Of a DNA stretch of 60,428 nt, positions 22,985 through 35,500 are shown piece by piece. This DNA comes from Ectocarpus siliculosus. Its lineage: Eukaryota > Sar > Phaeophyceae > Ectocarpales > Ectocarpaceae. Every line of letters starts with the position of its first letter. The stretch's first letter is position 1. The stretch lies in NCBI GenBank assembly GCA_000310025.1, contig FN648785.1, positions 113,246 to 173,673 of the forward strand. The letters are read 5' to 3'. The position numbers and the translations under genes were made by a program. The notes beneath the pieces were generated by a model, which did no database searches, had not been told where the DNA came from, and saw only the letters and a list, made by a program, of their open reading frames with translations.

Positions 22985-23830
22985 GGTGGATACGTCTGGT
23001 ACATGGGTCCACACCTACCTGCAGCAACAACGGAAATGTCACCTACAGCAGTATAACAGTGCCCTCTCCTCCCCACTTCCACCTCACGCACACAAGGTGA
23101 TGTATCTGGTACATGGGTCCACACCTACCAGCAGCAACAACGGAAATGTCACCTACATTTGTGTCCTCCCCTCCCCAGTTCCACCTCATGTTGACGCCAG
23201 CACAATTTCACCTGCGCCGGTGTCTGTAACTTTTGATACACCGGGTCCCGTGTACCCCCTTTTTGTCAGCCGACACGCTGGATACTGTTTTACCCCTGTG
23301 CGTGAGTTTTCATCGACCGCGGGGAGCGCCTGTGCTGCATCCCCTCCTTTGACACACCGGATCCTGTGTACCCCTTCTCTTCAGCCGACACGCTAGATAC
23401 TCTTTACCTCTGTGCGTAAGTTTTCATCGGCTGTGGGGAGCGCCTATGCTGCATCCCCTCGTTTGATACGCCTGGTCCCGCGTACCCCTTTTATTCTGCC
23501 CCAGACAAAGTTTTCATCGCCCGCGGACATCATGAAATGGAAGCGCCTGTACCGCGAATCCCCATCATAGAGCGGCTGGTTTTTGGAGCCGAATTACCAT
23601 CGTCGTACGAAACACCCGCGATAACACGCCTGGATTTTACCATCGAAAAAGACGAACAACAATTGCTCAACAAAACACCCACACTCAAGAATGGAAACGC
23701 CTGGACCGCGAATCCCCTTTCGAAAAAACATCATTGGTCGCATCATCGTAAGCGAAGCTACCATCACTCTACGAACACCAAATCAGAAAATGGAAACGCC
23801 TCAACCGCGAATCCCCTGTAGAAACTTTCG
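22985..23830. repeat. Tandem repeats in the non-coding 3' part of the gag-only element
   Basis: Three repeat types are seen. A ~109-bp unit (TCTGGTACATGGGTCCACAC...) starts at 22995 and 23104. A ~115-bp unit (TTTGATACACCGGGTCC...) starts at 23232, 23348 and 23462. A looser unit (GGAAACGCCTGGACCGCGAA...) starts at 23538, 23692 and 23790. No protein is encoded. They may carry packaging or regulatory signals, but that is inference. Confidence 0.85.
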
Positions 23831-23943
23831 GTATCATTCGTCGCAAGCAAAAACATTCCACATCACTCACGAATCTCAACCAGAAGTATTCTCCGCTGTA
23901 GCCCCGTGCTCTCTTTCACCCCAGCGCCCCCCATTTCCTTTTC

Positions 23944-25317
23944 TCACAGCGCCTCGCACTCGACATCGAGCATTTCCTCCAGGCTGTTGTACCCTTCAGG
24001 CAGTTGGATCGCCACCGTCGCCACTTCATCGGCCGACGGGCACTTTTCCTTGGTGTGGCCGAACCCTGAGCATTTTTCGCACCTCGGGATGAACTTGGAC
24101 TCCTCCGTGTCACAGTCCCGTTTGTAGTGCCCCTTGTGGTTGCACCTGAAGCACCGCTGATGGTCAGGGGCGCCGCCGCTCGATTTGCCGTTGTTCTCGC
24201 CGGTGCTACCGCCTTTTCCTCTCTTGTTCCGCCCGTTGCCACGGCCGCCCCGTTGCCCCCCCTTGCCGTCCCTAGCTAGGAAGGCCTGTTCTGCAGCCTT
24301 CGGCGTTTTCTCCCGCGCCGCTTTCTTGCTGATGGTGTGGAACCGGGTAATCACTACCCGGATGAGGGTGTCCCTTGTGAGGTCTACGGTGGACGCTAGC
24401 GTCTCCTTCGATACCTCATATTCAGACGGCAGGGAGTCGATGAATCGCGTAAACACGATCGGGTCCTGGAGGTACGCGTTCCCACATTGATAGATTTGCC
24501 CCCGGAGGTACTCCAACTCATTCAGCGCCTCTACGGGGTTCTGGTCAACCCGCGTTTGGTACTCGTTGAATTTTCGGAACATGTCCTGGACCGCCCCTTG
24601 GGTCTCAGGCTTGTGCACCGAGTCTAAGGTCTTCAGTGCATCCCGGGGCGACGGGCACTGTCGGATGAGGTTCTTGTCTGATTCAGAGATGATTGCAGAG
24701 GTCAACAGCCGCCACGCTAGGTGTGTCGAGTCGATGATTTCCCAGGTAAAACCCTCACGCCGCAACTCACTCCGGGATTTCTGGGTGTCTGGAAACTCTT
24801 CTTCCCCCACAAAATTTTCCGTCAGATCCGCTGAGCCCGCATGGCGCAGAAAATCCATCCTCCATCCAGGGTACATGCTTTTGTTTCCCTTGAACTGGGG
24901 TGGGGGGGTGATACGCAGTCGTGTCCGAGACCCCTCCGCCTCTCCCCAACCGCCCCAATCATAACCTCCTCCACCAGCACCATCTATCTCACCTTGAGCA
25001 TGAGAACCCGCCGCGTCACTTCCCAGCGGGGGGCCCGCGGATGGGTGGCCCGGGAATCCTGTTCCCCCGGCTCCACCAGGTGGCACCCCGAGCCGTGTGC
25101 CCGGCGCGGCTCCTCCGCGCCCTGCGGCGTTGCCAGCGCCGCTTGACTCCCCCTCTTCTGCCCCCGCCGCCTTGGCAGACGGCATCTGAAGTTGCTCTAG
25201 CTTCTCCAAGACAGCCGACAGCACCTTGCTTTGCTCCTCGAGCCTCGTGGACAGCTCCGCCACGCGCGTGTCGATTGTGGTTCCGCCGCCTTCGCTCGCT
25301 GGAGTGTCGCCAGGCAT
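23944..25317 (-). CDS. Gag polyprotein with two CCHC zinc knuckles
   Basis: This is an intact 457-codon frame. Residues about 10-50 form a likely coiled coil (VAELSTRLEEQSKVLSAVLE). Residues about 50-125 are Gly/Ala/Pro-rich and disordered. Residues about 130-350 form a copia-type capsid core. A basic Gly/Arg/Lys segment follows, then two CX2CX4HX4C knuckles: CFRCNHKGHYKRDC (about 389-402) and CEKCSGFGHTKEKC (about 413-426). The protein would assemble particles and package element RNA. It ends 31 residues after the second knuckle with no protease in any frame beyond. The leader from the LTR is only 39 bases. The frame has no lesions, consistent with recent activity in trans. Confidence 0.92.
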   Translation of the reverse strand: MPGDTPASEGGGTTIDTRVAELSTRLEEQSKVLSAVLEKLEQLQMPSAKAAGAEEGESSGAGNAAGRGGAAPGTRLGVPPGGAGGTGFPGHPSAGPPLGSDAAGSHAQGEIDGAGGGGYDWGGWGEAEGSRTRLRITPPPQFKGNKSMYPGWRMDFLRHAGSADLTENFVGEEEFPDTQKSRSELRREGFTWEIIDSTHLAWRLLTSAIISESDKNLIRQCPSPRDALKTLDSVHKPETQGAVQDMFRKFNEYQTRVDQNPVEALNELEYLRGQIYQCGNAYLQDPIVFTRFIDSLPSEYEVSKETLASTVDLTRDTLIRVVITRFHTISKKAAREKTPKAAEQAFLARDGKGGQRGGRGNGRNKRGKGGSTGENNGKSSGGAPDHQRCFRCNHKGHYKRDCDTEESKFIPRCEKCSGFGHTKEKCPSADEVATVAIQLPEGYNSLEEMLDVECEAL

Positions 25318-25356
25318 AATCTCCGCAAAGGGGCTCCTTCGAAGGAAACTCTAGAG

Positions 25357-25614
25357 TATTCGTCAACCCTAAGTGGTATGCCCTTGTTGTCTTTGTAGAG
25401 ATTGTAGTGCTTGATGTTTAGATGCTTGTTATCTCTCACACCCGGTTGGGGGGAAAGAGCAGGGAGTGCCACGCGCACGCCAGCTGACAGCAGCTGGCGT
25501 GGGGGCTCCGCACAATCATTCTCTGGTCGTACTACCCAACGCATACCTATGTGCAGGGCACCTGAAACAGTCATCTCGTCTACAGATCCGACTACATACG
25601 CACTCACACGAACA
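25357..25614 (-). repeat. 5' LTR of the gag-only element
   Basis: It is a direct repeat of 21813-22070. It begins TGTTCGTGTG in the element's sense, after the CGCCA duplication. No standard tRNA-iMet primer-binding site follows its inner end; CTCTAGAG, a small palindrome, is found there instead. Confidence 0.92.
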
Positions 25615-25619
25615 CGCCA

Positions 25620-28600
25620 TTTATTTTGAATCTTCGGTGAGACACACACATCAGTGTGTACAGAGATATGATGTATTGATATTCTGTAAACGTTCGCAGA
25701 ATATATCCAAGGTTATTGCATCATGGTTGGGTTTTTTGCTTTCGTACACCCTCTGGTAAAAGTCAGGCGCGGTTGTCGCCTGTAGTCCGGCTGGTGGTAT
25801 TGTTGTAGCCATAATTAGTGAGACTTTTTGTTGTTCCTGTTTTCTTTCTGATGTGGCGCAGCGTGATGGTGCCCATCATGGACTCTGTGTGTGGGATCCT
25901 GTGACATTCGCGGGGTGAGTCTTGAGCCCAATTTGCTGAGGTCATATCCGTACGTTCATGTCTTTGAAGGATTATGTAGGCCCGTTCTCTCTCTACGCCT
26001 CCTTGGGTAGTTTTCTATGCTCGACTTCACTCTACGCGAGGGGAGGGAGACAAATGTATGCGCGTTGTTCTCATGGTGTAGCTCCGTGAGGGGGGCGGGT
26101 GAGGAGTACGTTGTGCTTTCGCCTCTGCGTTTTTGTACGATGGACGATTTCAGAGGCCGACATGTGTGACTTGTCGTTTGTCGGCCGCACGATCTGCGAT
26201 ACAACTTGAAAATAAACTTTTTGAGCAACGTCATGCTCGAATCCCTAGTGAGGGCGTCGGCCAAAAAACAGTTGCTTACCCCACCCTTGGGCCAACGTCG
26301 CTGTGCGTACGTTGGCGGGTCTGGACCTACCTATTATAGTGGTACAGACGCGACGATGGCATGCCCATCACCAAGCCCAAGGTCGCTGTGCCTACGTAGC
26401 CATGGTCTGGACCTAGGCCAAGGTTCCTTGTATGCCGAATCCTGCCGGGTTTCGGACTGTGTCCAGGTTACCATTGACGTACATTGGCAGGGTCTGGAAC
26501 TAGGGCAAGGTGCCTTTCGTGCCGAACCCTGCCGAGGTACTGACCTTGGCCAGGTTACCTAACCCTACCCATGTGATAATGGGGGGCGTCCCCAAAAAGT
26601 CGTTAGTGCCGAACCCTGCCCAGGTACTTGACCTTGCCCAGGTACGTAGTTATGCCTTCCTTACCAGCGAAATCAACTCTATCGCCCTGAGGTGGTGTGC
26701 CTGCCGTGGCTTCCTATTGCTCCTTTCGCTTGGGTTTTGAAGTTAATCTTTTGTTGTCGTTGGCGTCTTCTGGACTCTTTCGGGTAGTCACTCTCATTCC
26801 TCCAGTTGAGATACGCGCCCGTGTGCGCGTGAAAGAGGTGTGTGGCGCGTTGACATTGATTTTGTATTTCTGTATCTATAAAACCTTACTTCTTTGTAGG
26901 CTGTAGTAGTAGTTGGTGTGTCCCTTTTCAAGAACGCGCTGTTCGATGTTTCAGCCTCAGGCTCTTTCGCGAGGAGGGAGACTGAGGCACACAAGATGCT
27001 GCGCGCGGTGTCTCGCGCCCAGCGCGGCCGCGACTGTGGCGCAGTGAGCGTGAGGAGGTGGCAAAACGAGAGAGTTCATGTTTTGAAAACTGATAAAGAT
27101 TCGCCGATGATGATGCAGGAAGAAAGATATCCGTTCTCTTTGGTTCTCTCGGTGTATATTGAAGGAATAATAAAAACACACACAGAAAGATTACCCATTC
27201 GAGATATACCCACAGTCGAACGGAATGTGGATGTACGTGTGTACCTCACACACCACATGCCTCCCACAAAATAGGATAGATAAATAGATGGAGAGATATC
27301 GTACCTGAAAGCGGTAACAACAGCAACAACAACCTCGGCTGGGCCGCTTCTGGCTACGAACAAACAGGGAAAAAGTTGAGGATGGATGCCCAGTTCACCG
27401 TGCGTACTTCATAATTCGGGAAGAAAAGAGAATGATCAATGCAATACTGCTGTATGTAGTAGTAGATGGATGATCCGTTCGTGTCCAGAAAAAAAGTAGC
27501 TGGCTAACCTAACTAATTGATATAGATCTCGGCCCCTTCCTGTATAGTCTACAGCGCACGTCTCGCGCATCATTGATGCATTTATAGGTCGAGACAGCAG
27601 TAGATCGAACGAAGTCATACAGCAGAAATAATAAGAACGAACGAACGGCAGACAGACCTACCTGTGTGAGGCTCTTTATTTAGCTTCAACTTCACAAAAA
27701 AGAAGATAGATGTCGAGGATTCCTCGCTCTCATTTCAAGCAACATCTCATTTCTACACAATCGTGGAGAGAAGGCATCAAGCGACCGTACTTCTTTCTTT
27801 GCCCTAGGACCTAGTCGGTGCTTCCAACAGCTGGAGCTCCGTTATACAACCTCAAGGAAGGGCGAAATGTTCACCAACAATCTGGAAAGATTCACTCCGA
27901 AATGAATTTTCGGAATGAAGGGCGAACGGTTAACACAACCAATAACTCCTGTGAAGATCCAACGCAAGGTCCGACGGAAGGAAGGGCGAAAGGTTTTTAT
28001 TACCGCTTTATTACCGCCCGAAAACCCAATCCGGAATAATACTCGGAGCAATCTTACAGACTACAAGGTCTCCCTTCGGGACGTGGGTGTCTACCCTCCT
28101 TCAGGTGACGCAAGACCACATGCGCACTGCCCGAAGAGGGACTGTGTGTCTTACAACGCTTGTATTTCCGCACAAAACATCGCGCACGTTGTTATTCTAC
28201 ATTGATTGGAGCCAGCTCGATCTGCCATTGAAAGATTCATCAACCGTTCGCAGCTGTTGGGAACCAGGAGAGTGACGAACCCTCGGGAAGAACCATGATC
28301 TGTTATCACCGATCCCTAAGATCCTACTCTATATTTACGTGTGTCTGTGCTTCCTGAATCTCCATATGCATACATCCTGACATCTAGGGGATCTAGGGTT
28401 CAATTTGCTGCACAAAGCCCCCCTTTGCTTCGCCGAAAGCTCAGCTTGTTGGAGTTGGGTTTTGGTGCGCATTCATGTTTGAATGTTGTTCGTACAGTAG
28501 TGGAGCAGGAGGGAGACGTGTTTGCGCATACAACGAAATTTGCTATACTGATGCCATGTAATTTCTGTTAAAAAATAAAGTCTTTCCATAGTGCGCAAAA

Positions 28601-29540
28601 AAAAAAAACGGAAGACGAAAGATGATCCGCATTTGACCTTGTAATCTCGCCGCGCACATACATGCAGCCGTGGAGTTCAAAGGGGTCAGGAAAGATGTGC
28701 ACATGTATGTATGTGCACCTACATTCATTTGAAAATTGAAGCGATAGATAGTCACACCACGCCCTGTCCTCCGAGATGTCGGCGATGCACAAAATCCCTC
28801 CCCCTCACTGTCCTGATGACCGTGCGATCTACCCGTAATGTCTCCACCTGCAGCGCTATGAGCGCAGCGCATAACTCGAGCTCTTCCGTTTCGTGTTCAT
28901 CTTCTTCCATTCCTCGCTGCCAACCAACAGCAGAAGGACAGCTGCGCACAAGAGGCAAAGCTGCTCATGCATCAGTTCTCCGGTGCTCATGGCGCCGTAG
29001 CGGCGTTTAAGGTTGACATCCCGGATCGGCCTCCTGGTTCTATCCATGGCTTGCGTATGGGGGCATGGGGCGGGCACTGGCTGCGCGTCTCGTAGCCCGC
29101 TGCCGTCTCATGCCGTCTTGTGCCACAACGGCGCAGCAAGCGGCCCAAACTGACGTGGACCAACCAGGGCGCGTGGTCGTTCTGGCGGCAAATTTTGCTT
29201 GCAAATTTCTCTAATAAATGGCGAAATCTCAAGACATATTTAGGCAGAAGTCGCGTCGGAGGAACTTTAGATACCCCGAACTGGTCGTAAAGAGCCAAAT
29301 TTTGTTCTGCGCAAACACGTCATGGATGCATATATATTTTGGCAGCGAAAACTCAGACTTCCATGATGTCTTTGATGGATGATGGCAGATTTCTGAGAAG
29401 CTACCTAGACACAAAGAAATAAAGGCTTCACGTCGCCCCAACCCCCCACATCAACTATTCGGCGGAACCCGCCATAGGACAGCAAGCACAGACTGCCAGC
29501 ACACGAGAGAGAGCGAACTGCCGGAGTCCCCAACGTAGAG
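25620..29540. other. Intergenic region upstream of the GT47 gene
   Basis: I find no supported gene. The stretch holds the degenerate array at 26290-26660 and short GAAGGGCGAA(A)GGTT words near 27857, 27917 and 27981. The promoter of the GT47 gene should lie near 29.2-29.5 kb, but no clear TATA or initiator is visible. Confidence 0.4.
26290..26660. repeat. Degenerate array of GCCGAACCCTGCC..AGGT words
   Basis: Words such as CCAAGGT, GTGCCGAACCCTGCC, AGGTACTGACCTTG and CCAGGTTACC recur at intervals of roughly 45-90 bases, each variant slightly different. CCAAGG and CCTTGG are complementary, so the array can fold on itself. No coding content is visible. Confidence 0.7.
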
Positions 29541-32500
29541 ATGGTGGGACGACTGTGCCGCTACCACGCCCTCATCCTACTCCTCTTCAGCACCGCCGCT
29601 GCTTCCGAGGATGGTACACAACAGCAAGAACACGGCCGTCTCAGCAGCCCACTTTTTGAAACTTCGGAGTCTCCACCAAGCATTATATTGGATGATGGCG
29701 CTGCTGCTGGGGTGGGTCAGCCAGAGACCAACCGGTGTTCGGATCTAGATCTATCCGTCTTCTCCACAGGCATGCAATGCGGAACACCTCTGTCAGCACC
29801 TTGCTTTCAATTGAATTCTACAGCGTGTATGGGGAATGCCGGGATCTATGTTTTCGATTCGGAGTGTTCGCTTTTGGAAACTAGCAAGTTGCGCGCTCCG
29901 GATGAAGGACAAAAAGTTAGCTCGACTCGGATGAACCATCACTACATCGAATGGGTTCTGCGAAACGAAGCCGAGCAAATGGGCATGCTGGCGGAAACGT
30001 ACGAGTCAGCCTGCATTTTAGTGCATGTGTCACCAGGAAGTACTAAGCCATGTGCGGTGGATCAACCCCGGTGGAACGGCGGCGCCAATCATCTCCTCGT
30101 TGATATGTCCGACAAAGGGAGGTGAGAGTGCGACCACGGGCCCCCCATTTTTGTGGCCTACTACAGAACTATGTGACCTGGTGTTGTATAGCACAGCAGT
30201 ATACGGTTTTGTTGTCGTTTGCTTCCACGTCGACACACTAGGGCGGGGTATGAGCCGCGGGGTAGCTACTCAACGTATCTCGCAGTAGCTACGATCGATG
30301 CTGATTGATGATGGTGCACGAATGAATCCCGACACACAGCAGCGTGAATCGTTTGTGGTGCAGCAACGTGTGCACCAGAGGGAAAGGGGTGCGACGGGCG
30401 CGACGATGGTTGTATATGTGCGGCCCCGTTCAATACTGAACATTAACAATGTTGCACTACGGTTTTAGGTTGTTGTTGTTGTTGTTGTTGTTTGTTGTTT
30501 TTCTTCACATTAAACTCGTGTCAGTTGCTAATCCCAAAATCTAGCAAAGACTCGGCCCGTGGTCACAAAAATGCTAAAGCCATCAGAAGATCTAAAGAAC
30601 ACGCACACTATTAGCAAGAAAAGGGTACACAAGCCCGAGGAGGTACACCTACAATCCCTGCAGCACGTTTGCGTGCTCACAACTGAACTACACGCCCACA
30701 CACTACAATTCGACTACAGCAGGCGGCATCACCCCCTTTGTCCCGCACTTCACCAAAATGAATGTTTGTCGACTACAGCGTACTGCTGTCTGAAGTGCTG
30801 TCTGTACAAAATAGCACCATGGTGTATGGTGCACAACAAGCTCGGGGCATTAGGTGTGCAGGACCAAGAAGACCTCTCTCATCAGAGTTATTTAAAATAT
30901 TTAAAACTCAAGAAAATGCATGAACCCACCAGTGGAAGAAGAGCCCGAAAAGCGGATGAATCGAGTTTTTTTATATCCGACGGGACTTTTGGGGCAAAAA
31001 TGCATGAATCGTGAGCAAAAACACCACATCCCGTAGGACTGCTGTGGGTATATCTCGAATGGGTAGTCTTGCTGTGTGTGTTTTTATTATTCCTTAATTT
31101 TTTATTATTGTTTGAGGCTCCAGAGCTCCAAGTATATATTTTTGTTCCGAGACGAAGAGACTGCTCTCTCTATCTCCCTATCTTCCTTTCTCCCTCTTTC
31201 TCCTCTCTACTCGTTTTTGCAGCAAACATCACTTACAGCAAACATCACCGCTGTCACAACAGCAAAGACAAAGCACACAGTCCAAACAAGGCCGCCACTA
31301 TCGCCAGCCCCCAACTAAGCTTTCGGGCACTGCCCAACGATTTTTCGTTGTGCTGCATGCGTATCAACGCGTACGTGAGGTTGCCGCATGCTGCTGCACC
31401 CTCTCTTTTCCCCTCTGCCCTCCTCTCTCGTCGTGCTCCTTTTTCTCCCTCGCTTTCTCTGGTGCCGCCATCGCACGCAAGCACAGACGAACTAACGAAC
31501 AGACACAGTTCCACGAGGCTCGCCGCGTAGCTTATAGGCTGCCCCGTTATTTTTGGGGGGGGGAGGGTGGCCCTTTCTAGTCGGCATGGCGGGGAGGCTG
31601 GAGGTTGTCGTTGCCGTTGATGCACAGGGTGTGCGTATGTACGTACATGCCTGTCTGCCTGTCTTCTTTTCTAAAATAACCTCTCATTTTCCTGTTTCGC
31701 TTTGGCACAAAAAAAAACACAAGAAGGACCAACGGATTGTTAACATCAACGTGCCCGAGTGCCAACATACAGAGTATCAGCTAGCGTGGGTTGGGGGCGC
31801 TCTTGGCAGAGACGAACGCGCCTTGTCCGCTATTTGTTTACTACATTAAGGTGTGCATAATATTCGTATCACCTTGAAAAAAGAAAGGCACTCTAATTTC
31901 GCATGCTGCATGTTTCTGGTTGATCAAATCTGGCTGCACCACAACGGCAGCCCACCTGCCCAACACCAGCTGTCCGAGGATGTATTGGCCTAGGCTAACA
32001 GTGACTACTAGTCTCAGTTGATACCTCGCATAGCGCGCAGAAGGAGTGGAGGATTCCAGAATATCTGTCGTTGATTTCTATTGACTGCCGGACCCCTCGG
32101 GGCCAGTTTATTTGAGTGCCGCGGGTATCTTCCCGTGCCGGTACCGTTTTTGGGTTTGGGGAGTACATATGAACAAAAGTGGGTCAAAATACAGACACCA
32201 GTGGGAACATGAAAAAAATTGTTGACGCCGGTGTGTATACCCACCGCGATGTCGGATATAAGTGGGCACTCTGGTGAGGCTTTGCGCGCGTCGGCGGTAT
32301 TAGGGCCAAAGGTGTGCCTAAAAGTGGGAAAAAATCGATGCCCGTGCTGTGTATGGTCCCTGGCTGTGTCGCCCAGGTGTCAGAATGGGGTTTTGAGTCG
32401 TTTGGGGGTCGCCTATGGAGTGCGCGCGCGCTGGATTTTCGAGTACCCACTTTTGTCCGACAAAGGGGTGGGTATACCCACTTGTGTCTGTTTCCCAAAA

Positions 32501-35500
32501 AAAATATATATATATATATTGTGTTTATTCGACAGTATATATAGTAGTATAGGTCGCACCCTGCTCCCGCCGTCTCGCCCTCGCTGTGGTGTGTGTCTCC
32601 CCCCCCCTTTGTCCATGTCTCCTGGCCTCGTGTGCGTGGTATCTTTGCGTGCGCCGTGCCTACTACGCGCCCCAACACAGCAGTCTAGACTTTTGCCGAC
32701 ACCAATCAAACCCAACCTGTATTTCTCCTCTCGCTTCCTCCGCCGATAGCTAACAGCAGAAGTAGCAATAGGGCACACCCTGCTGCCGCCGTCTCGCCCT
32801 CTCGCTGTGTGGTGCGTGTGTGTCTTCTTGCCCCTATGTCTGGCTCATATGTCTGGCTCCGGATGATTGTATCTTGCTGCGTGAGCCACGTACGTGTGGT
32901 CACACAAGCCTCTTCCTCCAAGTCGGGGACGCCTGAATGCGACATGTACATTCTGCACAGATGCTGTGCTACAGTGTCTCGACGCACCGACCACGGAATG
33001 AAAAGTTACCAGTTGGGCCAGCTGGGGAAAGATAAAGGGCAAAAATATCTTGTTGTGCGCAAGTCTTAGATTGCAATTTGGTGTCTAGATAGATGGTGAA
33101 ATGGGCTCCCGTCTGCTGGCATATTTATTAGTTAGGTTACCTTGGACTGTCGCGGACAGACATGCATGGAGTCGTCATCCCCCCTCGCGGTCAATTTTTT
33201 TTTTTTTCCCGCATACACATCATGCACACGATCCCTTTCAATGGCTTTTTTTTGCAAGACGAAAAGCGCATATACGGGCCAGTCTTGTAAAGAAAAAACG
33301 GCGTGTCTAAAGCCCCGCCCGGGGGGGGATTCTACGATACCCCCCCCCGGGGGGGGAATAGTGTCTAAACACCCCCCCGGCTGTATCTCTGCCCACAAGG
33401 CATCAATGGAGGCAAGACATGCACGACTGTGTTGCTGTGTTGCGGGGTTATCACGAAATCCATCGTACAGCCGGAAAGGTTCAGGTTTGGTGCAGACATG
33501 GCTGATGGCCAAAGCATATATGTTGCCCCAACCTGCCCCCCGGGGGCGATAAGTGTCTAAACACCCCCCCGGCTGTATCTCGGCCCATAAGGCACCAATG
33601 GAGGCAGCACGTGCACGACTGCTGTGTTGCTGTGTTGTTGGGTTATCACGAAATCCATCGTACAGCAGAAACGGTTCAGGTGTGGTGCAGACATAGCTGA
33701 TGGGCAAAATATATCTGTCGCCCCAACCTGCCCCCCGGGGGGAGGTTACTGTGCGGGGAGATTGATTACCGTGTCCAAACACCCCCCCGGCTGTTTGCAT
33801 GTTGCCCTACAAGGCTCCAATCGGCTGGCAAACACCGGTAGAAGCGTGTAAAACGTGCACGCACAGCACACAGCAGTGGGCAGCAGGTGAGGCAACCAGC
33901 ACACCAAGCCCACGGCTTTACACGCACAGTGGGAACCGAACACTTCATTCTCATTGGTGGGTACAATAATAGCCTTGCGTACCCCACCAGTGGCATGTCG
34001 TCATACAAGACTTTAGTCGACACAGGACATGCTCTACTTTGTTCCTGTGCTGTAGGGCTACCGATTGACCCATCTTTAAGCCCAAAGGCTTCCGGTGAGG
34101 CGGTGGTCCCACGGACGGTGGGGTAAACTACGGATGTGCCCCTACGGGGGGGGCGGGGGGGTGTACTCATAGTCGTGCATGCCGTAGTCATTAGACCATT
34201 GACCTCGCATCCCTACAAAGCCGGGACGGAGCACGCCGGGTTCTCACCGGACCAGGCTCTCACATCACCAAGCGCGAAGCGCCGTGAGGTATTTGGCGAG
34301 TCGCATGAAGGGTGAGCTGCATCCTGCGAAGGGTGTTCGGCATCTTGTGCTTACTTCCTTGCGTACGGATGACAGCTACGTATGACTTAACTTATTTTCT
34401 GGTGCTCTTACTTCCAGAGACAGTTGTAAGCACTGTGTAACTGCCTCGAGGAAGCTTGACCATTTTTAACACAACGTGGTGCGATCATCCCCCGTTGCGC
34501 GGAGTGAGGTTTCTCCACCCTGCACAACATGATCTTCTCGACCACCATTATGGTTACCGCCAAAAAAAAAAACGAGGAAAAAAAAAAAAACGGTAACCTG
34601 GTTGCCGAGTTCACGAAGTGAATTGGCTTGTTTTACAACGTCGTTGCCAAGCGACGAAAACCCAATCCCGATGGCAAACACCGAGTGGGGGGCTTGTTTT
34701 ACAACGTCGTTGCCAAGCGACGAAAACCCAAACCCCGATGGCAAACACCGGGGGGGGCGGCTTGTTTTACAACGTCGTTGCCAAGCGACGAAAACCCAAC
34801 CCCGATGGCAAACACCAAGGGGAGGGGGGGGTGCCGATTGACCCATCTTTATGCCCAAAGGCTTCCGTTGAGGCGGTGGTACCACGGACGGTGGGGTACA
34901 CTACGGATGTGNNNNNNNNNNNNNNNNNNNNNNNNNNNNNNNNNNNNNNNNNNNNNNNNNNNNNNNNNNNNNNNNNNNNNNNNNNNNNNNNNNNNNNNNN
35001 NNNNNNNNNNNGGGGGGGGGGGGGGGGGCATACACATAGTCGTGCATGCCGTAGTCGTTAGACCATTGACCTCGCATCCCTACAAAGCCGGGACGGAGCA
35101 CGCCGGGGTCTCACCGGACCAGGCTCTCACATCACCAAGCGAAAAGCGCCGTGAAGAATTCGGCGAGTCGCATGAAGGGTGCGCTGCATCCTGCGAAGGG
35201 TGTTCGGCATCTGGTGCATACTTCCGTGCGCACGGATGACAGCTGCGTATGACTCAATTTATTTTCTGGTGCTTTCACTGTGTAACTGCCTCGAGGATGC
35301 TTGACCTTTTGAGCACAACGTGGTGCGATCATCCCCCTTGCGCGGAGTGAGGGTTCTCGACCCCGCACAACATAATCTACTCGATCACCATTATGGGTAC
35401 CGCCAATAAAAAACATCGGAAAAAAAAAAATGAAATTTTGTTGTCGAAGACCGTGTAGACTGTTGTTTATTGTGCACGGAAGAATTCGGATTATCTCCAG

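Larger units (their letters stand above)
21813..25614 (-). mobile_element. Complete gag-only LTR retrotransposon (TR-GAG-like)
   Basis: Two 258-bp direct repeats (21813-22070 and 25357-25614) differ at only two positions by eye. The 5-bp sequence CGCCA flanks both outer ends (21808-21812 and 25615-25619), a perfect target-site duplication. Read on the minus strand the order is 5' LTR, a 39-base leader, gag (25317-23944), about 1.9 kb of non-coding repeats, a purine tract (CCAGGGAGGG) against the 3' LTR, then the 3' LTR. LTR ends are TGTTCG...CGAATA. There is no protease, integrase, reverse transcriptase or RNase H, so it must borrow them. High LTR identity implies recent insertion. Confidence 0.92.

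Noticed and set aside
26918-27274. 118-codon plus-strand ORF
   Set aside because: No domain, no conserved pattern, and overlapping open frames on the other strand of equal quality.
29541-30121. Exon 1 as a separate truncated exostosin gene
   Set aside because: It ends at a good donor in the middle of the family fold and joins in phase with 47435; a separate gene would need both halves to be complementary by chance. The N gap leaves some doubt.
30559-31014. 151-codon ORF in the GT47 intron
   Set aside because: No recognisable motif, composition typical of non-coding DNA, and no splice or start context beyond an ATG.
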